IMG/VR virus record: IMGVR_UViG_3300009008_000008
Location: 62,001-126,000 of that record
Reading direction: 5' to 3' (one strand)
Source: a virus
DNA: 64,000 nt
The notes under the pieces were generated by a model, which was not told where the DNA came from, did no database searches, and saw only the letters and a program-made list of their open reading frames with translations. The translations under genes and the position numbers were made by a program. Positions 1 through 7,954 of this stretch are shown here, in pieces. Position 1 is the first letter of the stretch. Every line of letters starts with the position of its first letter.

Positions 1-908
1 ATTGTCTGTCGGGCTTTAGCACACAAAATGTGCCATAAACGGTCAGGGGAGCTTTTATGTAATCTATGGTTTGTTAATCCTGCCGTGTGTAAAGACTTTA
101 CTTCTATAAGTATGTTACGGTCCGGGAGGAACAAATCGGGGTAGTACCTACGGTTCTTTCCGTCAAGTTGGTAATATACAACCGGCACTTCGCGGTCACT
201 AAATACTCGGATCCTTGAAGGATCCACCCCTTTTTTGTGGAGTAACCAATCCAATGCTAGGTCTTCATATCCTTGTACCTGAACGACCCGGGAACCTAAC
301 GTATAAGAATGATAAAATCTTGTGCTGGAACAAGCATTACATGCCAAGCCTCGTTTAGCCAACACGGAAGAAGGGCGGGCCGTAAATAAGGCACCGCAAG
401 AAAGGCATTTATGTTCTATTGGAACACTAATACCCTTATACACTCCTATAGGCTGTAGGGCTTTACCTAATTTCTCCAACCTCTCACCGTATCTCTCTGT
501 GGTATGTAGGCCATGTTTTGACGGGTTGCATGATCGACAACCAACACCACGTTTAACAGCCTCTGTGGTATACCAATCCTGGGTATTACAAAACTTACAT
601 TGATACAGGTTTTTGGCATTCTTCAACCGACGATAACCTTCCATAACATAAAAGGAAGAGTTACGGATTTCTGTCATATGGTTGCACATCGAATGGAAAT
701 TCTGCAACCTATCAGAGCAGGCAGGGCAGTTAAGGAACCCGTTTTTCGTGGTCCTGGGTTTAGTTATAAACCCATTACCGCAGATCTTACAATAATGGCT
801 ACAAGGTACGTGAACACCGGAATACCCGGAAAGGTACCCTACCAAAGTAGAATCCAAGGATTTAATATACTCTTGTTCTCTTACCTCGAGAGATTTAGAC
901 ATACCCAT
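1..908 (-). CDS. Zinc-finger PD-(D/E)XK (Vsr-like) homing-type endonuclease, partial
   Basis: The frame is open from an ATG at 908 to the window edge (302 codons, 3' end missing). Three four-cysteine zinc ribbons are visible: C40/C43 with C61/C64, C104/C107 with C124/C127, and C168/C171 with C190/C193. They are followed by a restriction-endonuclease-like domain containing YYPDLFLPD and LIEVKS, giving candidate catalytic residues D258, E269 and K271. Repeated zinc ribbons before a Vsr-like nuclease fit the homing endonucleases described between halves of fractured phage genes. The start codon overlaps the ligase stop codon (TAATG), so translation is probably coupled. Its position inside an interrupted ligase gene supports a homing role. 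Cleavage specificity cannot be read. The nuclease fold is clear; the homing role is inferred from context. Confidence 0.8.
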   Translation of the reverse strand, partial: MGMSKSLEVREQEYIKSLDSTLVGYLSGYSGVHVPCSHYCKICGNGFITKPRTTKNGFLNCPACSDRLQNFHSMCNHMTEIRNSSFYVMEGYRRLKNAKNLYQCKFCNTQDWYTTEAVKRGVGCRSCNPSKHGLHTTERYGERLEKLGKALQPIGVYKGISVPIEHKCLSCGALFTARPSSVLAKRGLACNACSSTRFYHSYTLGSRVVQVQGYEDLALDWLLHKKGVDPSRIRVFSDREVPVVYYQLDGKNRRYYPDLFLPDRNILIEVKSLHTAGLTNHRLHKSSPDRLWHILCAKARQT

Positions 909-1891
909 TACATCGGTTCCACTATGACAGTAGGTTTCAAAATACCATGCTTAGACACGTTCCATTCTACACTCACCACCCTACATTTCACTATCTGATC
1001 CTCCATCAACATCTTGAAGGCTACGCTGTACCGAGGGTTGCCAGATGTGGCGCGTTTGTATATTGAGTCCTGTGTGACCACCAGACCGTCTATGGCAAAC
1101 TTAGAGCTCTTCCGCCTCGCAATGAGTCTGTCAGAGAGTGTCTGGGCGTCCAGGACCTTATAGGCCTTGGCAGGAGCGACCGTGAATCCAAGCTGGTGTT
1201 TCAGGTAGTTGAGCTGTTCGGAGGGTTTCTTGCGTGGAACGATGAGTTCGTAGCACACCAAGGTGGCGTCTTTGAGGGCAGGGCTGACATCCGGGCGGTT
1301 GACCAACCCACCCATGAAATTCCGTGGGTTTGCGAAGTCCTTGGCGTACTTCTTGAACGCCGTCTCGGACATGATGATCTCGGCCCGTACCGCGAAGGTG
1401 TCCTGTGTCTTGGGAAGCCCAAGAATTGGCACCATGGACGTTACATCCTGTCCGACCTTACCGTTACCTCGGGTAAACAGTTGGTACCGGCCCTTGGTAC
1501 AGATGATAAGCATTGAGATGCCGTCCATCTTGTCCGACACCACGTAGGGCCCTGGGTTGGCGTCAAACCAACGGTCAAGGTCTGGAGTGTTGGGTTTGAT
1601 CTTGTCGAGGGAACCCATCCAATAGGGCAGTTTTTGTTTCTTACCCTGATCGACAGGAGCGCCTACTTTTTGGAGCAAAGGGCTGTCAGGGAACCTCTGG
1701 CGGAACGTATCCTCAATCGCGTCAAACTCGGCGTCTGACAAGAAAGGGCTTCCCTTGTAGTACGTGTTCTTGGCCCGGCGGTATAACTGACGTAGCAGCC
1801 GAGCGGACAACTTTGAGGCATAACCTCCAGGGTCTGCCTTTAGGGCTGTCAAATCGAACTCATACGCTGCCACTTCCCTCAACCTTTTCAT
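908..1891 (-). CDS. ligA: NAD-dependent DNA ligase, adenylation part (ends inside the OB fold)
   Basis: This protein seals DNA nicks using NAD+. The N-terminal Ia region (YYKGSPFLSDAEFD, about residues 45-58) binds the nicotinamide half of NAD+. The adenylated lysine is K121 in KMDG. Motif III (RAEIIM), the NPRN sequence and motif V (VAFKM) follow in order. Cellular LigA is about 670 aa; this one is 327 aa and stops a few residues into the OB fold (VEWNVSKHGILKP then VIVEPM). The remaining OB, zinc, HhH and BRCT parts are absent here and may lie beyond the left edge, past the endonuclease gene. T5-type phages encode the ligase as separate A and B subunits, so a natural two-subunit enzyme is plausible. 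It overlaps the upstream gene by 4 bases. Confidence 0.93.
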   Translation of the reverse strand: MKRLREVAAYEFDLTALKADPGGYASKLSARLLRQLYRRAKNTYYKGSPFLSDAEFDAIEDTFRQRFPDSPLLQKVGAPVDQGKKQKLPYWMGSLDKIKPNTPDLDRWFDANPGPYVVSDKMDGISMLIICTKGRYQLFTRGNGKVGQDVTSMVPILGLPKTQDTFAVRAEIIMSETAFKKYAKDFANPRNFMGGLVNRPDVSPALKDATLVCYELIVPRKKPSEQLNYLKHQLGFTVAPAKAYKVLDAQTLSDRLIARRKSSKFAIDGLVVTQDSIYKRATSGNPRYSVAFKMLMEDQIVKCRVVSVEWNVSKHGILKPTVIVEPM

Positions 1892-2205
1892 CCGTCCAGT
1901 ACCTGCTCTGTGGATGACTCATCATAATCTTCGTCCGCGTCACCAGCCTGACTTACCTCCATCTCCATGTCTTCCAACAAGGAACTTGCTTGGCTGAGCA
2001 GAGCATGGAGTTTCTTACTGTCACCAAGGAAACCAGGATCCAGACGCTTGAGTTCCTTGGACAGAGGAGACCCTGGAGTTTTGGTCATCGTCAAGGCATC
2101 TTCGACCATCGTGTATAATTTGTCGATGATTTTCAGGGCAGGGTCTGCGGTACCTGCCTGTTGGCATTGTCTGAGGCGTGCCACCGCTTGTCGTGTCGTG
2201 GTCAT
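1888..2205 (-). CDS. Small helical protein of unknown function
   Basis: This 105-residue protein is not recognised. I place the start at 2205 (MTTTRQAVARL), where AAGGAAG lies a few bases upstream; a longer frame to 2256 would run into the neighbouring gene. It is predicted mostly helical with a strongly acidic C-terminus (DADEDYDESSTE). The N-terminal pattern QAVARLRQ resembles that of the next two genes upstream (QALTRLKR, QALGRLRF), suggesting a family of tandem paralogues. Its stop overlaps the ligase start by 4 bases, so it is co-translated with the ligase. Confidence 0.65.
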   Translation of the reverse strand: MTTTRQAVARLRQCQQAGTADPALKIIDKLYTMVEDALTMTKTPGSPLSKELKRLDPGFLGDSKKLHALLSQASSLLEDMEMEVSQAGDADEDYDESSTEQVLDG

Positions 2206-2221
2206 TTCGTCTTCCTTTGGG

Positions 2222-2656
2222 TTACAGGGATTTGTAAACCAAGTCATCCAATTCACGGATAACCTGGTGGGTAGAAGAGCGTAAACACCGCAGGGTATCT
2301 TGTGGTGTACCCTGCTTATAAAGCAAGTTGGCTAGGCCCCGGGCTTTGCTTCTCTTTTCTAACCAACGTTGGCACAATTCTTGGGCAGTAGTAAGGGCCT
2401 TTAAAGCATGAAGAATATATAACCGCCCTGCGAGTTCCTGGACATCGTAGTAATCCAGGCTAGATACCCCATCAAACAAGGTAAGAACCTGAAGAACATC
2501 TTGTGGGTATTGTTGGTCAGACTGGGCTACAAAATCATCAAGATCAAAGTCTGAGCCAGACCCAGACCGAGTGGGCTCCAAGGCGTCAAAACTTGCGTTA
2601 ACCGAGGAGCGGCCCATTCTTTTCAGGCGAGTTAAGGCTTGTTTGTGGGTGCTCAT
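2222..2656 (-). CDS. Small helical protein, tandem paralogue family
   Basis: This 144-residue protein of unknown function begins MSTHKQALTRLKRMG, sharing the QA(L/V)xRL pattern with both neighbours. An acidic stretch (DFDLDDF) is followed by a helical C-terminal half. Its ATG overlaps the upstream gene's stop (ATGA arrangement), and it is followed after 16 bases by the next gene, so it belongs to one operon running toward the ligase. No catalytic motif is visible. Confidence 0.65.
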   Translation of the reverse strand: MSTHKQALTRLKRMGRSSVNASFDALEPTRSGSGSDFDLDDFVAQSDQQYPQDVLQVLTLFDGVSSLDYYDVQELAGRLYILHALKALTTAQELCQRWLEKRSKARGLANLLYKQGTPQDTLRCLRSSTHQVIRELDDLVYKSL

Positions 2657-3027
2657 TCCATTTCCCCTTCAGCCTCAGGCTCTTCTCCGTGGGTTTGTTG
2701 GAGACGCAGGAACAGGTCGATCCCGAAAGTATCGAGGTCCGACGTCAACTTAGTGACCTGCCGAGCTGCAACAGATGCCCGTTTCTTGAATGCGATGAGT
2801 GCCTGTATCACCTCATCACTATACTCAAGTTCGCGGGCCACATCCAGGATCGTCCACAATACCTGGTCGGAGATCACCCCTTGTAGAGGTTCCAGTTGGT
2901 CTACGATTTTCTTTTCTTGGGGTCCCAGACCACCCAGCTTCTTCCGGTCGAAGCCTGCCAAAACAGGCTCCCTACCGGTAAAGCGAAGGCGTCCGAGAGC
3001 CTGTTGGTGTGCAAGCTCACGTTTCAT
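2653..3027 (-). CDS. Small helical protein, tandem paralogue family
   Basis: This 124-residue protein of unknown function starts MKRELAHQQALGRLRF, with the same N-terminal pattern as the two genes that follow it. The centre is helical and the C-terminus acidic (EEPEAEGEME). It overlaps the upstream 306-residue gene at 3027 by one base and the downstream gene by four bases. I see no enzyme signature. Confidence 0.65.
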   Translation of the reverse strand: MKRELAHQQALGRLRFTGREPVLAGFDRKKLGGLGPQEKKIVDQLEPLQGVISDQVLWTILDVARELEYSDEVIQALIAFKKRASVAARQVTKLTSDLDTFGIDLFLRLQQTHGEEPEAEGEME

Positions 3028-3947
3028 CAGACGACTCCATGGGTACGCATCAGTTGTTCGAGGTTGCTGTAGTAGCTGGGATCCTGTTGGTATAGGTCGG
3101 CGTAGTACTGCTTGAGGTCGGTCTCCGTCAAGTCCTCTGGGTCTTCGACCGTGATGGGCTTGATTTCGTCCGCAACCTCTTGTTTCTTGGCCCAGGCTTT
3201 CAACTTCTCCTCGGGGATGTAGGTAGGTCGTGCCTTGGCCGTCACCTGCATTTTGGGTTCGCTGTCACCCAAGGAAGCCACCTCCACGATCAGGTCAGGG
3301 TGCGTGGCCACAGCCTCTTCGTCCCGCACCGCAATCAGCACGTCGCCGGAGTCCGTGCAGGAGGTTAGGACGTAACCGAACTTGACAATGCCCTCGGCTG
3401 GATCGACAAACCCAACGTAGGACCTCTCAGGGCTGGCAATACGTGCGATCTCCTGAATCTGTGGAACACCTACCCGACGGGTGCGGGCATGGGCCAGCAA
3501 CTCAGACAGGTCTTCGTCTTGGTCACGGCACAGGAACTTCTGACCACCGCTTGTCTTGACGTTCCACAAGCTTTGGTCTTTGGCATCCATCAGGATATTG
3601 GATGCCATCACCCGCATGTCCTTGACACGCTCATCGGTGTAGGGTTCAACCACACGGTTGGGAACAACGAAACCCGAAAGGATTGGCCGGTTACCTCGGA
3701 TGTTTACCAACTGGCGGAAAGAGTCAGGTACGATCACGGCCTTACCGTCAAAGGCGTTGTTGATAGCCGCCTGGATGGCTTTCCGGTCAGAGGTAGGGGA
3801 CGACAGGCCAACGATAACTTGGCCCACTTGACCCTCCGCCAACACATTGAATTCATGGACGGTTGCAAGCAGACGGCGGCTGTTACGCTTCTGCAATTTC
3901 TTGGCAACCCGCGCGGGGTCAAAGTAACGACTACGATTGGCGTTCAT
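3027..3947 (-). CDS. Conserved-looking phage protein, possibly virion-associated
   Basis: This is a 306-residue soluble protein with no family I can name. It is mixed alpha/beta with a Tyr/Gln-rich helical C-terminus (QYYADLYQQDPSYY) and no signal peptide or membrane segment. The start at 3947 has an AGGAGAG Shine-Dalgarno. A TTGTAAATA promoter-type motif sits at 3979-3986 on the same strand, about 32 bases upstream, so this gene probably leads its own transcript. The virion role is inferred only from the adjoining block. Confidence 0.7.
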   Translation of the reverse strand: MNANRSRYFDPARVAKKLQKRNSRRLLATVHEFNVLAEGQVGQVIVGLSSPTSDRKAIQAAINNAFDGKAVIVPDSFRQLVNIRGNRPILSGFVVPNRVVEPYTDERVKDMRVMASNILMDAKDQSLWNVKTSGGQKFLCRDQDEDLSELLAHARTRRVGVPQIQEIARIASPERSYVGFVDPAEGIVKFGYVLTSCTDSGDVLIAVRDEEAVATHPDLIVEVASLGDSEPKMQVTAKARPTYIPEEKLKAWAKKQEVADEIKPITVEDPEDLTETDLKQYYADLYQQDPSYYSNLEQLMRTHGVV

Positions 3948-3978
3948 TTACGCTCTCCTACTGGGGTGTTATGCCTTG

Positions 3979-3986
3979 TATTTACA
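3979..3986 (-). promoter_or_regulatory. TTGTAAATA promoter-type motif
   Basis: TGTAAATA on the minus strand inside CTTGTAAATACAAG, about 30 bases before the gene starting at 3947. It is one of at least nine near-identical copies placed before genes in this window. Confidence 0.55.
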
Positions 3987-3994
3987 AGACGGGT

Positions 3995-4474
3995 TCATTG
4001 GTCAGGCAGAGCCTGGACTTCCTTGATGACACCGGCCACCATCTTTTCCTGAGCCATCATGACACTCGCCCACATTTTTTCCAGTTTGCGGAACTTGGCG
4101 TTCATCACGTGACCCTTTTTGATTAACGGATTGATCACGGCTTTAAAGGGCTTGAGACGCCACTGCTCTGCCAACCACTGCTGTACTTTCTTGGCATCAA
4201 GGGATCTAGACACAGATACCACGATAAACGCCTTCCCGGGCTTGGCTCCGGAGTACGGAGCGGCACCACTACCATCCAGCTTTAACTCGAGGGCTTCTTC
4301 CATTTCATCGGTATCAATCACCAGGTAATGCCCGTCAACGTCATACGTTTCACCGTCAACGATCTCCATCAACAGGTCGATACGTCGTAACATACCACGA
4401 AACTTGCGGACCAGCTCTTTGAAATGCTGGTTTTCTTCTGGGCCGAGGTCGGCCAACACACGTAGTTTCCTCAT
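3995..4474 (-). CDS. Unknown protein with LRVLA-type N-terminus
   Basis: This protein has 159 residues from the chosen start at 4474 (MRKLRVLADLGPEE). An upstream ATG at 4525 lies inside the preceding gene and is less likely. It has an acidic-rich core, helical ends and no recognised domain. Its first residues match the N-terminus of the topoisomerase IB gene at 7184 (MKELRVLANVE), and a weaker copy occurs at 7951, suggesting a common sorting or assembly tag in this gene block. It overlaps the upstream gene by 4 bases. Confidence 0.65.
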   Translation of the reverse strand: MRKLRVLADLGPEENQHFKELVRKFRGMLRRIDLLMEIVDGETYDVDGHYLVIDTDEMEEALELKLDGSGAAPYSGAKPGKAFIVVSVSRSLDAKKVQQWLAEQWRLKPFKAVINPLIKKGHVMNAKFRKLEKMWASVMMAQEKMVAGVIKEVQALPDQ

Positions 4475-5619
4475 CGCCCTACTGCCCTCCCGGCTTGACT
4501 GACCAGACTCATCTGGACACCGCATACTCCAACCCGGCTGGCGTTGGCGCCTGCGTTCTCAGACCCATCCCCTCCGATAATGCCCTTCTTACGAGCCTGC
4601 CGTTTAAAACGCTCTGCATTCTCTTGGAGGTAGGACTCAGCGTTTGATAGTTGACTTTCAAGGTACCCTGTAACATCGGTGGACAGACTGATGGCTTGCC
4701 CTCCAAAGTCAAAGCTTTTCTCGCCTTCAGCCAGGTACTGACTACGGAGGGCCACTGCCTTGGCGGCTGTGATCCAGAAATGAGCAATAGGTCCTTTGGC
4801 CCGTGTCATGGAAAAGGTAGTGACCTGATCCAGAGTGTTAAAATAATCAGCCCCGCTCTTAAGGAACGACATCATGTCAACCATCGTATACTGGGCTTCT
4901 TCCAGGCCAGTATCCGTGTGGAGCCTGTTAATCCAATCACCGAGTTCCTTCTGAGCCTGCAAAATAGATGGAGTGGTCACAAATAGACGGCCAAGTTCCT
5001 GTTGGGGAACTCGATCGACTCTGTAGTTCCATATAACTGAGTATGGAACGAGGGAAGGGACCAACTTATTGGTCACTAGGTCAACGGCATCAACAAAGCG
5101 GTACTTGCCATTATCCCCGGCAGAGGAACGGATTACCTGCTTGGAGTAAAGGGAGACGTTATCTTCGTTGAACACCGTGACAGAAGCGGTTGGAATACGA
5201 CCACCAATAGGAAGGATACAAATCAGCTCAGCAGATCCCATGCCATATATCTCCACGGCATCCATAGGACCAAAGGGATCAGTAACAGGTGGATAAACCA
5301 GGAAAGACTCAAAATAATGTAGGTCTTCTTCACCGTCAAAGTCAAAAATCCACTTAACTTGGTATTCGGTACCATAGTCGTCGGCTTCGAGGTTATCAGG
5401 TAAAGAGAAGTAAGCGGTCGCAGTGGTACGTCGGGTCATGACCTCCACGTGTGGGGCAAACCCGCGGGCATACTCAACACCGTCTGGGTCTTGGAGGATC
5501 CAAGTCACTACGACGTGTTCTACCTCTTCCAACGGTTCTGGAATCTGGACGACAGCCCGCGCGGTTACTTGATGTCCTACCACCGCTTTGAGAATAGCCT
5601 CGATGGTATCGTGACTCAC
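4471..5619 (-). CDS. Probable virion structural protein
   Basis: This 382-residue protein is unlike any family I can name. The N-terminal about 200 residues are beta-rich (alternating VVVTWI, AYFSL, QVKWIF), compatible with an immunoglobulin-like or jelly-roll domain. The C-terminal half is helical with a Gly/Asn-rich tail. There is no enzyme motif. It overlaps both neighbours by 4 bases (ATGA junctions) in a tight minus-strand operon. A structural role is inferred from its architecture and neighbours. Confidence 0.65.
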   Translation of the reverse strand: MSHDTIEAILKAVVGHQVTARAVVQIPEPLEEVEHVVVTWILQDPDGVEYARGFAPHVEVMTRRTTATAYFSLPDNLEADDYGTEYQVKWIFDFDGEEDLHYFESFLVYPPVTDPFGPMDAVEIYGMGSAELICILPIGGRIPTASVTVFNEDNVSLYSKQVIRSSAGDNGKYRFVDAVDLVTNKLVPSLVPYSVIWNYRVDRVPQQELGRLFVTTPSILQAQKELGDWINRLHTDTGLEEAQYTMVDMMSFLKSGADYFNTLDQVTTFSMTRAKGPIAHFWITAAKAVALRSQYLAEGEKSFDFGGQAISLSTDVTGYLESQLSNAESYLQENAERFKRQARKKGIIGGDGSENAGANASRVGVCGVQMSLVSQAGRAVGR

Positions 5620-7184
5620 AATTCGGCTCCTTCAAAAGCACGTTGCATACTGCTAACCGAACTCATCATACGCAACAAGGGTTGTGGTGTGCGAACACCA
5701 ATCGACCGGAAATGCTGAATCATGATCGATGGGTCAATGTAGTTTTGTATGGCCGTGTCTGGAGTGAGCTTATCCCCACTGTAATGGCCCAACGCCTTTG
5801 CTACCTTCATCAGCAACAAACGAAATTCTTGTAGGGCCTCCTTTTGGGAAGGCGGGACCCCTTGTCTATGGTACCTGCTACCCTTCAATACCTGTTCCGC
5901 CAAAAGAGTACCGCGGAGGGTGCGTAACTTGTGGATGGTAACAGGACTTCCGATCCCTTTGAAATAAGCGTTCACCACGGTAGCAGAGACATGGGCTCCT
6001 GATGGTCCGCGAAACACCAAGTCATCTGGTTCCAGACCTTCTGTCAGGATCTTGAGCAAAGCCATTACCTTGCGGCTCCATTTGGTGTCCGGAATAATAG
6101 CATGCTTATGAGAAATACCGTCCTTGCCCTTATAATGCAGTACCGCAGTGTTTCCCTTAAGCTGGATATGTTTGGCCCTCAGCGTGGACAAACCATAGGT
6201 ACTCTGTCCTTTGGTCGAAGAACCAGGGGTCCCTATACGACCCTGTGTAAGGTAAGCAATTTCCACCAGCAAAGCCGGAATCTGCTTCTTGGAGCCATCC
6301 GACATCAGGTCACGGCGCCATTTCTTGAGAAGGGCTTCGATACCTTTGACCAGCTTAGCCACCTTGGCAAACTTTTCCTTGGTACGGGCCTTGTGGTACT
6401 TTTCGGTATAGTAATACTTGAACTTGGTCCCTTTTGGAGGCTGACCTTTAAACACCCAAGTGTCATCAGATTTGGGGTCATACTTAGGGTTCATTTCGAT
6501 CGTACCAGCAGGAACCCCATTAATCTTTTGTCGTGCCTTGGTATACAGGCCACCGTCTTCCCCAACAAATCCGGTAAACCCCTCTGGTATCTTGACCGCC
6601 ACCCCTTCTTGGGACGCAGCGGTCCTTACATCAGAGGCATCCAAGATTGGTTTACCGCTACTCCGAATGTGGTTAAGTAACCACTCTTTTGGTGTGCTCG
6701 GTGGGTCCTCATGGACAAAAAGCTTATTGATATGGGGGTCTTTCAATACACCTATGTTCTTATGAAACCGCTTGTAGGCGGCAGGGCTAGGCTTGGCAGA
6801 CAGGACGGAAAAGTCTTTCAGGAGAGCAAAATATTCCTCTGGAATTGAGTCCTCAGTGGCTCCGTATATATTAGGAAATTTGACCTTCAGGATGGAACCC
6901 AAAGCGAGTAGGGCCTTGCTTTCATCCGAGGCGGTGCCACCCTGCTCTAGCTTATCTACAACCTTGCGTAGAGGCGGGACTTTGATACCGAATTGGGTGA
7001 GGAAGTCCTCAGCTTGGGCAAAGAGCTGGTTCAAACGTACCCTTTGCTGGACCTGTAAGGGCCTTCCAGACTTGACAGAATAGATGATATATGCAAGGGT
7101 GCGAAAGAAGGAAAGGACGGCTTCAGGGGTTAAATCCACCTGTAACGCGATCTCTACATTGGCAAGAACCCGCAACTCTTTCAT
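5616..7184 (-). CDS. Type IB DNA topoisomerase
   Basis: This enzyme relaxes supercoils by cutting one strand through a 3'-phosphotyrosine, without ATP. The poxvirus/bacterial TopIB signature is complete in the C-terminal half: YYYTEKYHKART then EKF (DNA-binding bridge), R316 in QGRIGTPGS, TYGLSTL, K352 in LHYKGKDG, R421 in KLRTLRGT, H467 in LGHYSG and the nucleophile Y482 in NYIDP. At 522 residues it is longer than the roughly 320-350 aa bacterial enzymes because of an N-terminal helical extension of about 180 residues starting MKELRVLANVE. That start is shared with the gene at 4474. Its location among probable virion genes suggests it could be packaged. Assignment is firm; the role in infection is inferred. 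Confidence 0.92.
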   Translation of the reverse strand: MKELRVLANVEIALQVDLTPEAVLSFFRTLAYIIYSVKSGRPLQVQQRVRLNQLFAQAEDFLTQFGIKVPPLRKVVDKLEQGGTASDESKALLALGSILKVKFPNIYGATEDSIPEEYFALLKDFSVLSAKPSPAAYKRFHKNIGVLKDPHINKLFVHEDPPSTPKEWLLNHIRSSGKPILDASDVRTAASQEGVAVKIPEGFTGFVGEDGGLYTKARQKINGVPAGTIEMNPKYDPKSDDTWVFKGQPPKGTKFKYYYTEKYHKARTKEKFAKVAKLVKGIEALLKKWRRDLMSDGSKKQIPALLVEIAYLTQGRIGTPGSSTKGQSTYGLSTLRAKHIQLKGNTAVLHYKGKDGISHKHAIIPDTKWSRKVMALLKILTEGLEPDDLVFRGPSGAHVSATVVNAYFKGIGSPVTIHKLRTLRGTLLAEQVLKGSRYHRQGVPPSQKEALQEFRLLLMKVAKALGHYSGDKLTPDTAIQNYIDPSIMIQHFRSIGVRTPQPLLRMMSSVSSMQRAFEGAEL

Positions 7185-7951
7185 GGCATGTGCTCCAACA
7201 TTTGTACCTTGGATGAAACGAGGAGGTTCTCTTCAGCCAACAAGGAAGGGAGGAGGGAGAGACCTTCACGGAGGGAAGTAAATTGCTTGGCACCGGAATG
7301 GGTGCTCAGTGGTGTAAATGATGGGGACAGTGAAAGGGAAAATTGAAAACCAGATTTTGTTTGTGTGCCAGATACGATGACATGGAAGGAGTCGTAGGTA
7401 AAACCTTCTGGGTCCGTTACTCCTGCCAACTCAAGTACCGAAGTGAAAAGAGGGGAATCATTTTCAGCAGACACGTGACTATGTATACGGTGATGGTCAA
7501 ACCTGCCTGAAAGAAGGCGCCGACTCCGTTTATGGATGCCTTTTGCCACTGCTCTTACTTTCGTAGGCATTACCTTCAACGTAGCTTTTTCTGTGCAGGC
7601 CCTTATAGTAAGGAGTTCAGCACGGACCAAAGCTTGGAGTTCCTCGATCTCCCCGAAGACCTTGCCTAGCTTGTTTTCGTTATGGAACTGGTATGTTAAC
7701 TGTGCCTTTAGGGCACCCAAGGTATCCAATTTGGTTCCATAGACTTGCAAGGCTTCAAGATGCCGGTCCAACGTCAACAGGGAGGGCCCTACCTCATCCT
7801 CTTGTAGTTGGTCGAAAGCAGCAGAGAGTTTGTTTACCCGGGAACGCACACCACGTAAGTAACGAGAAACGTCGGGCAGACTGCGAAACTTGGGTTCCCC
7901 ATTTCGACTTAGGATGCGTATTTCCTTCAGCAATTTCTGTTGGACACTCAA
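7181..7951 (-). CDS. Unknown protein in topoisomerase IB operon
   Basis: A 256-residue protein. Residues about 20-150 are long amphipathic helices (possible coiled coil), and the C-terminal about 100 residues are Ser/Thr-rich and beta-like. The N-terminus contains KEIRILSRNGEP, a weaker version of the LRVLA start seen in the next two genes of the operon. It overlaps the topoisomerase gene by 4 bases. No catalytic motif is visible. Confidence 0.65.
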   Translation of the reverse strand: MSVQQKLLKEIRILSRNGEPKFRSLPDVSRYLRGVRSRVNKLSAAFDQLQEDEVGPSLLTLDRHLEALQVYGTKLDTLGALKAQLTYQFHNENKLGKVFGEIEELQALVRAELLTIRACTEKATLKVMPTKVRAVAKGIHKRSRRLLSGRFDHHRIHSHVSAENDSPLFTSVLELAGVTDPEGFTYDSFHVIVSGTQTKSGFQFSLSLSPSFTPLSTHSGAKQFTSLREGLSLLPSLLAEENLLVSSKVQMLEHMP

Positions 7952-7954
7952 CGG

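Noticed and set aside
322-998. Two plus-strand open frames at the left edge
   Set aside because: The opposite strand carries the zinc-finger nuclease with clear motifs across the same bases; the plus frames are antisense shadows.
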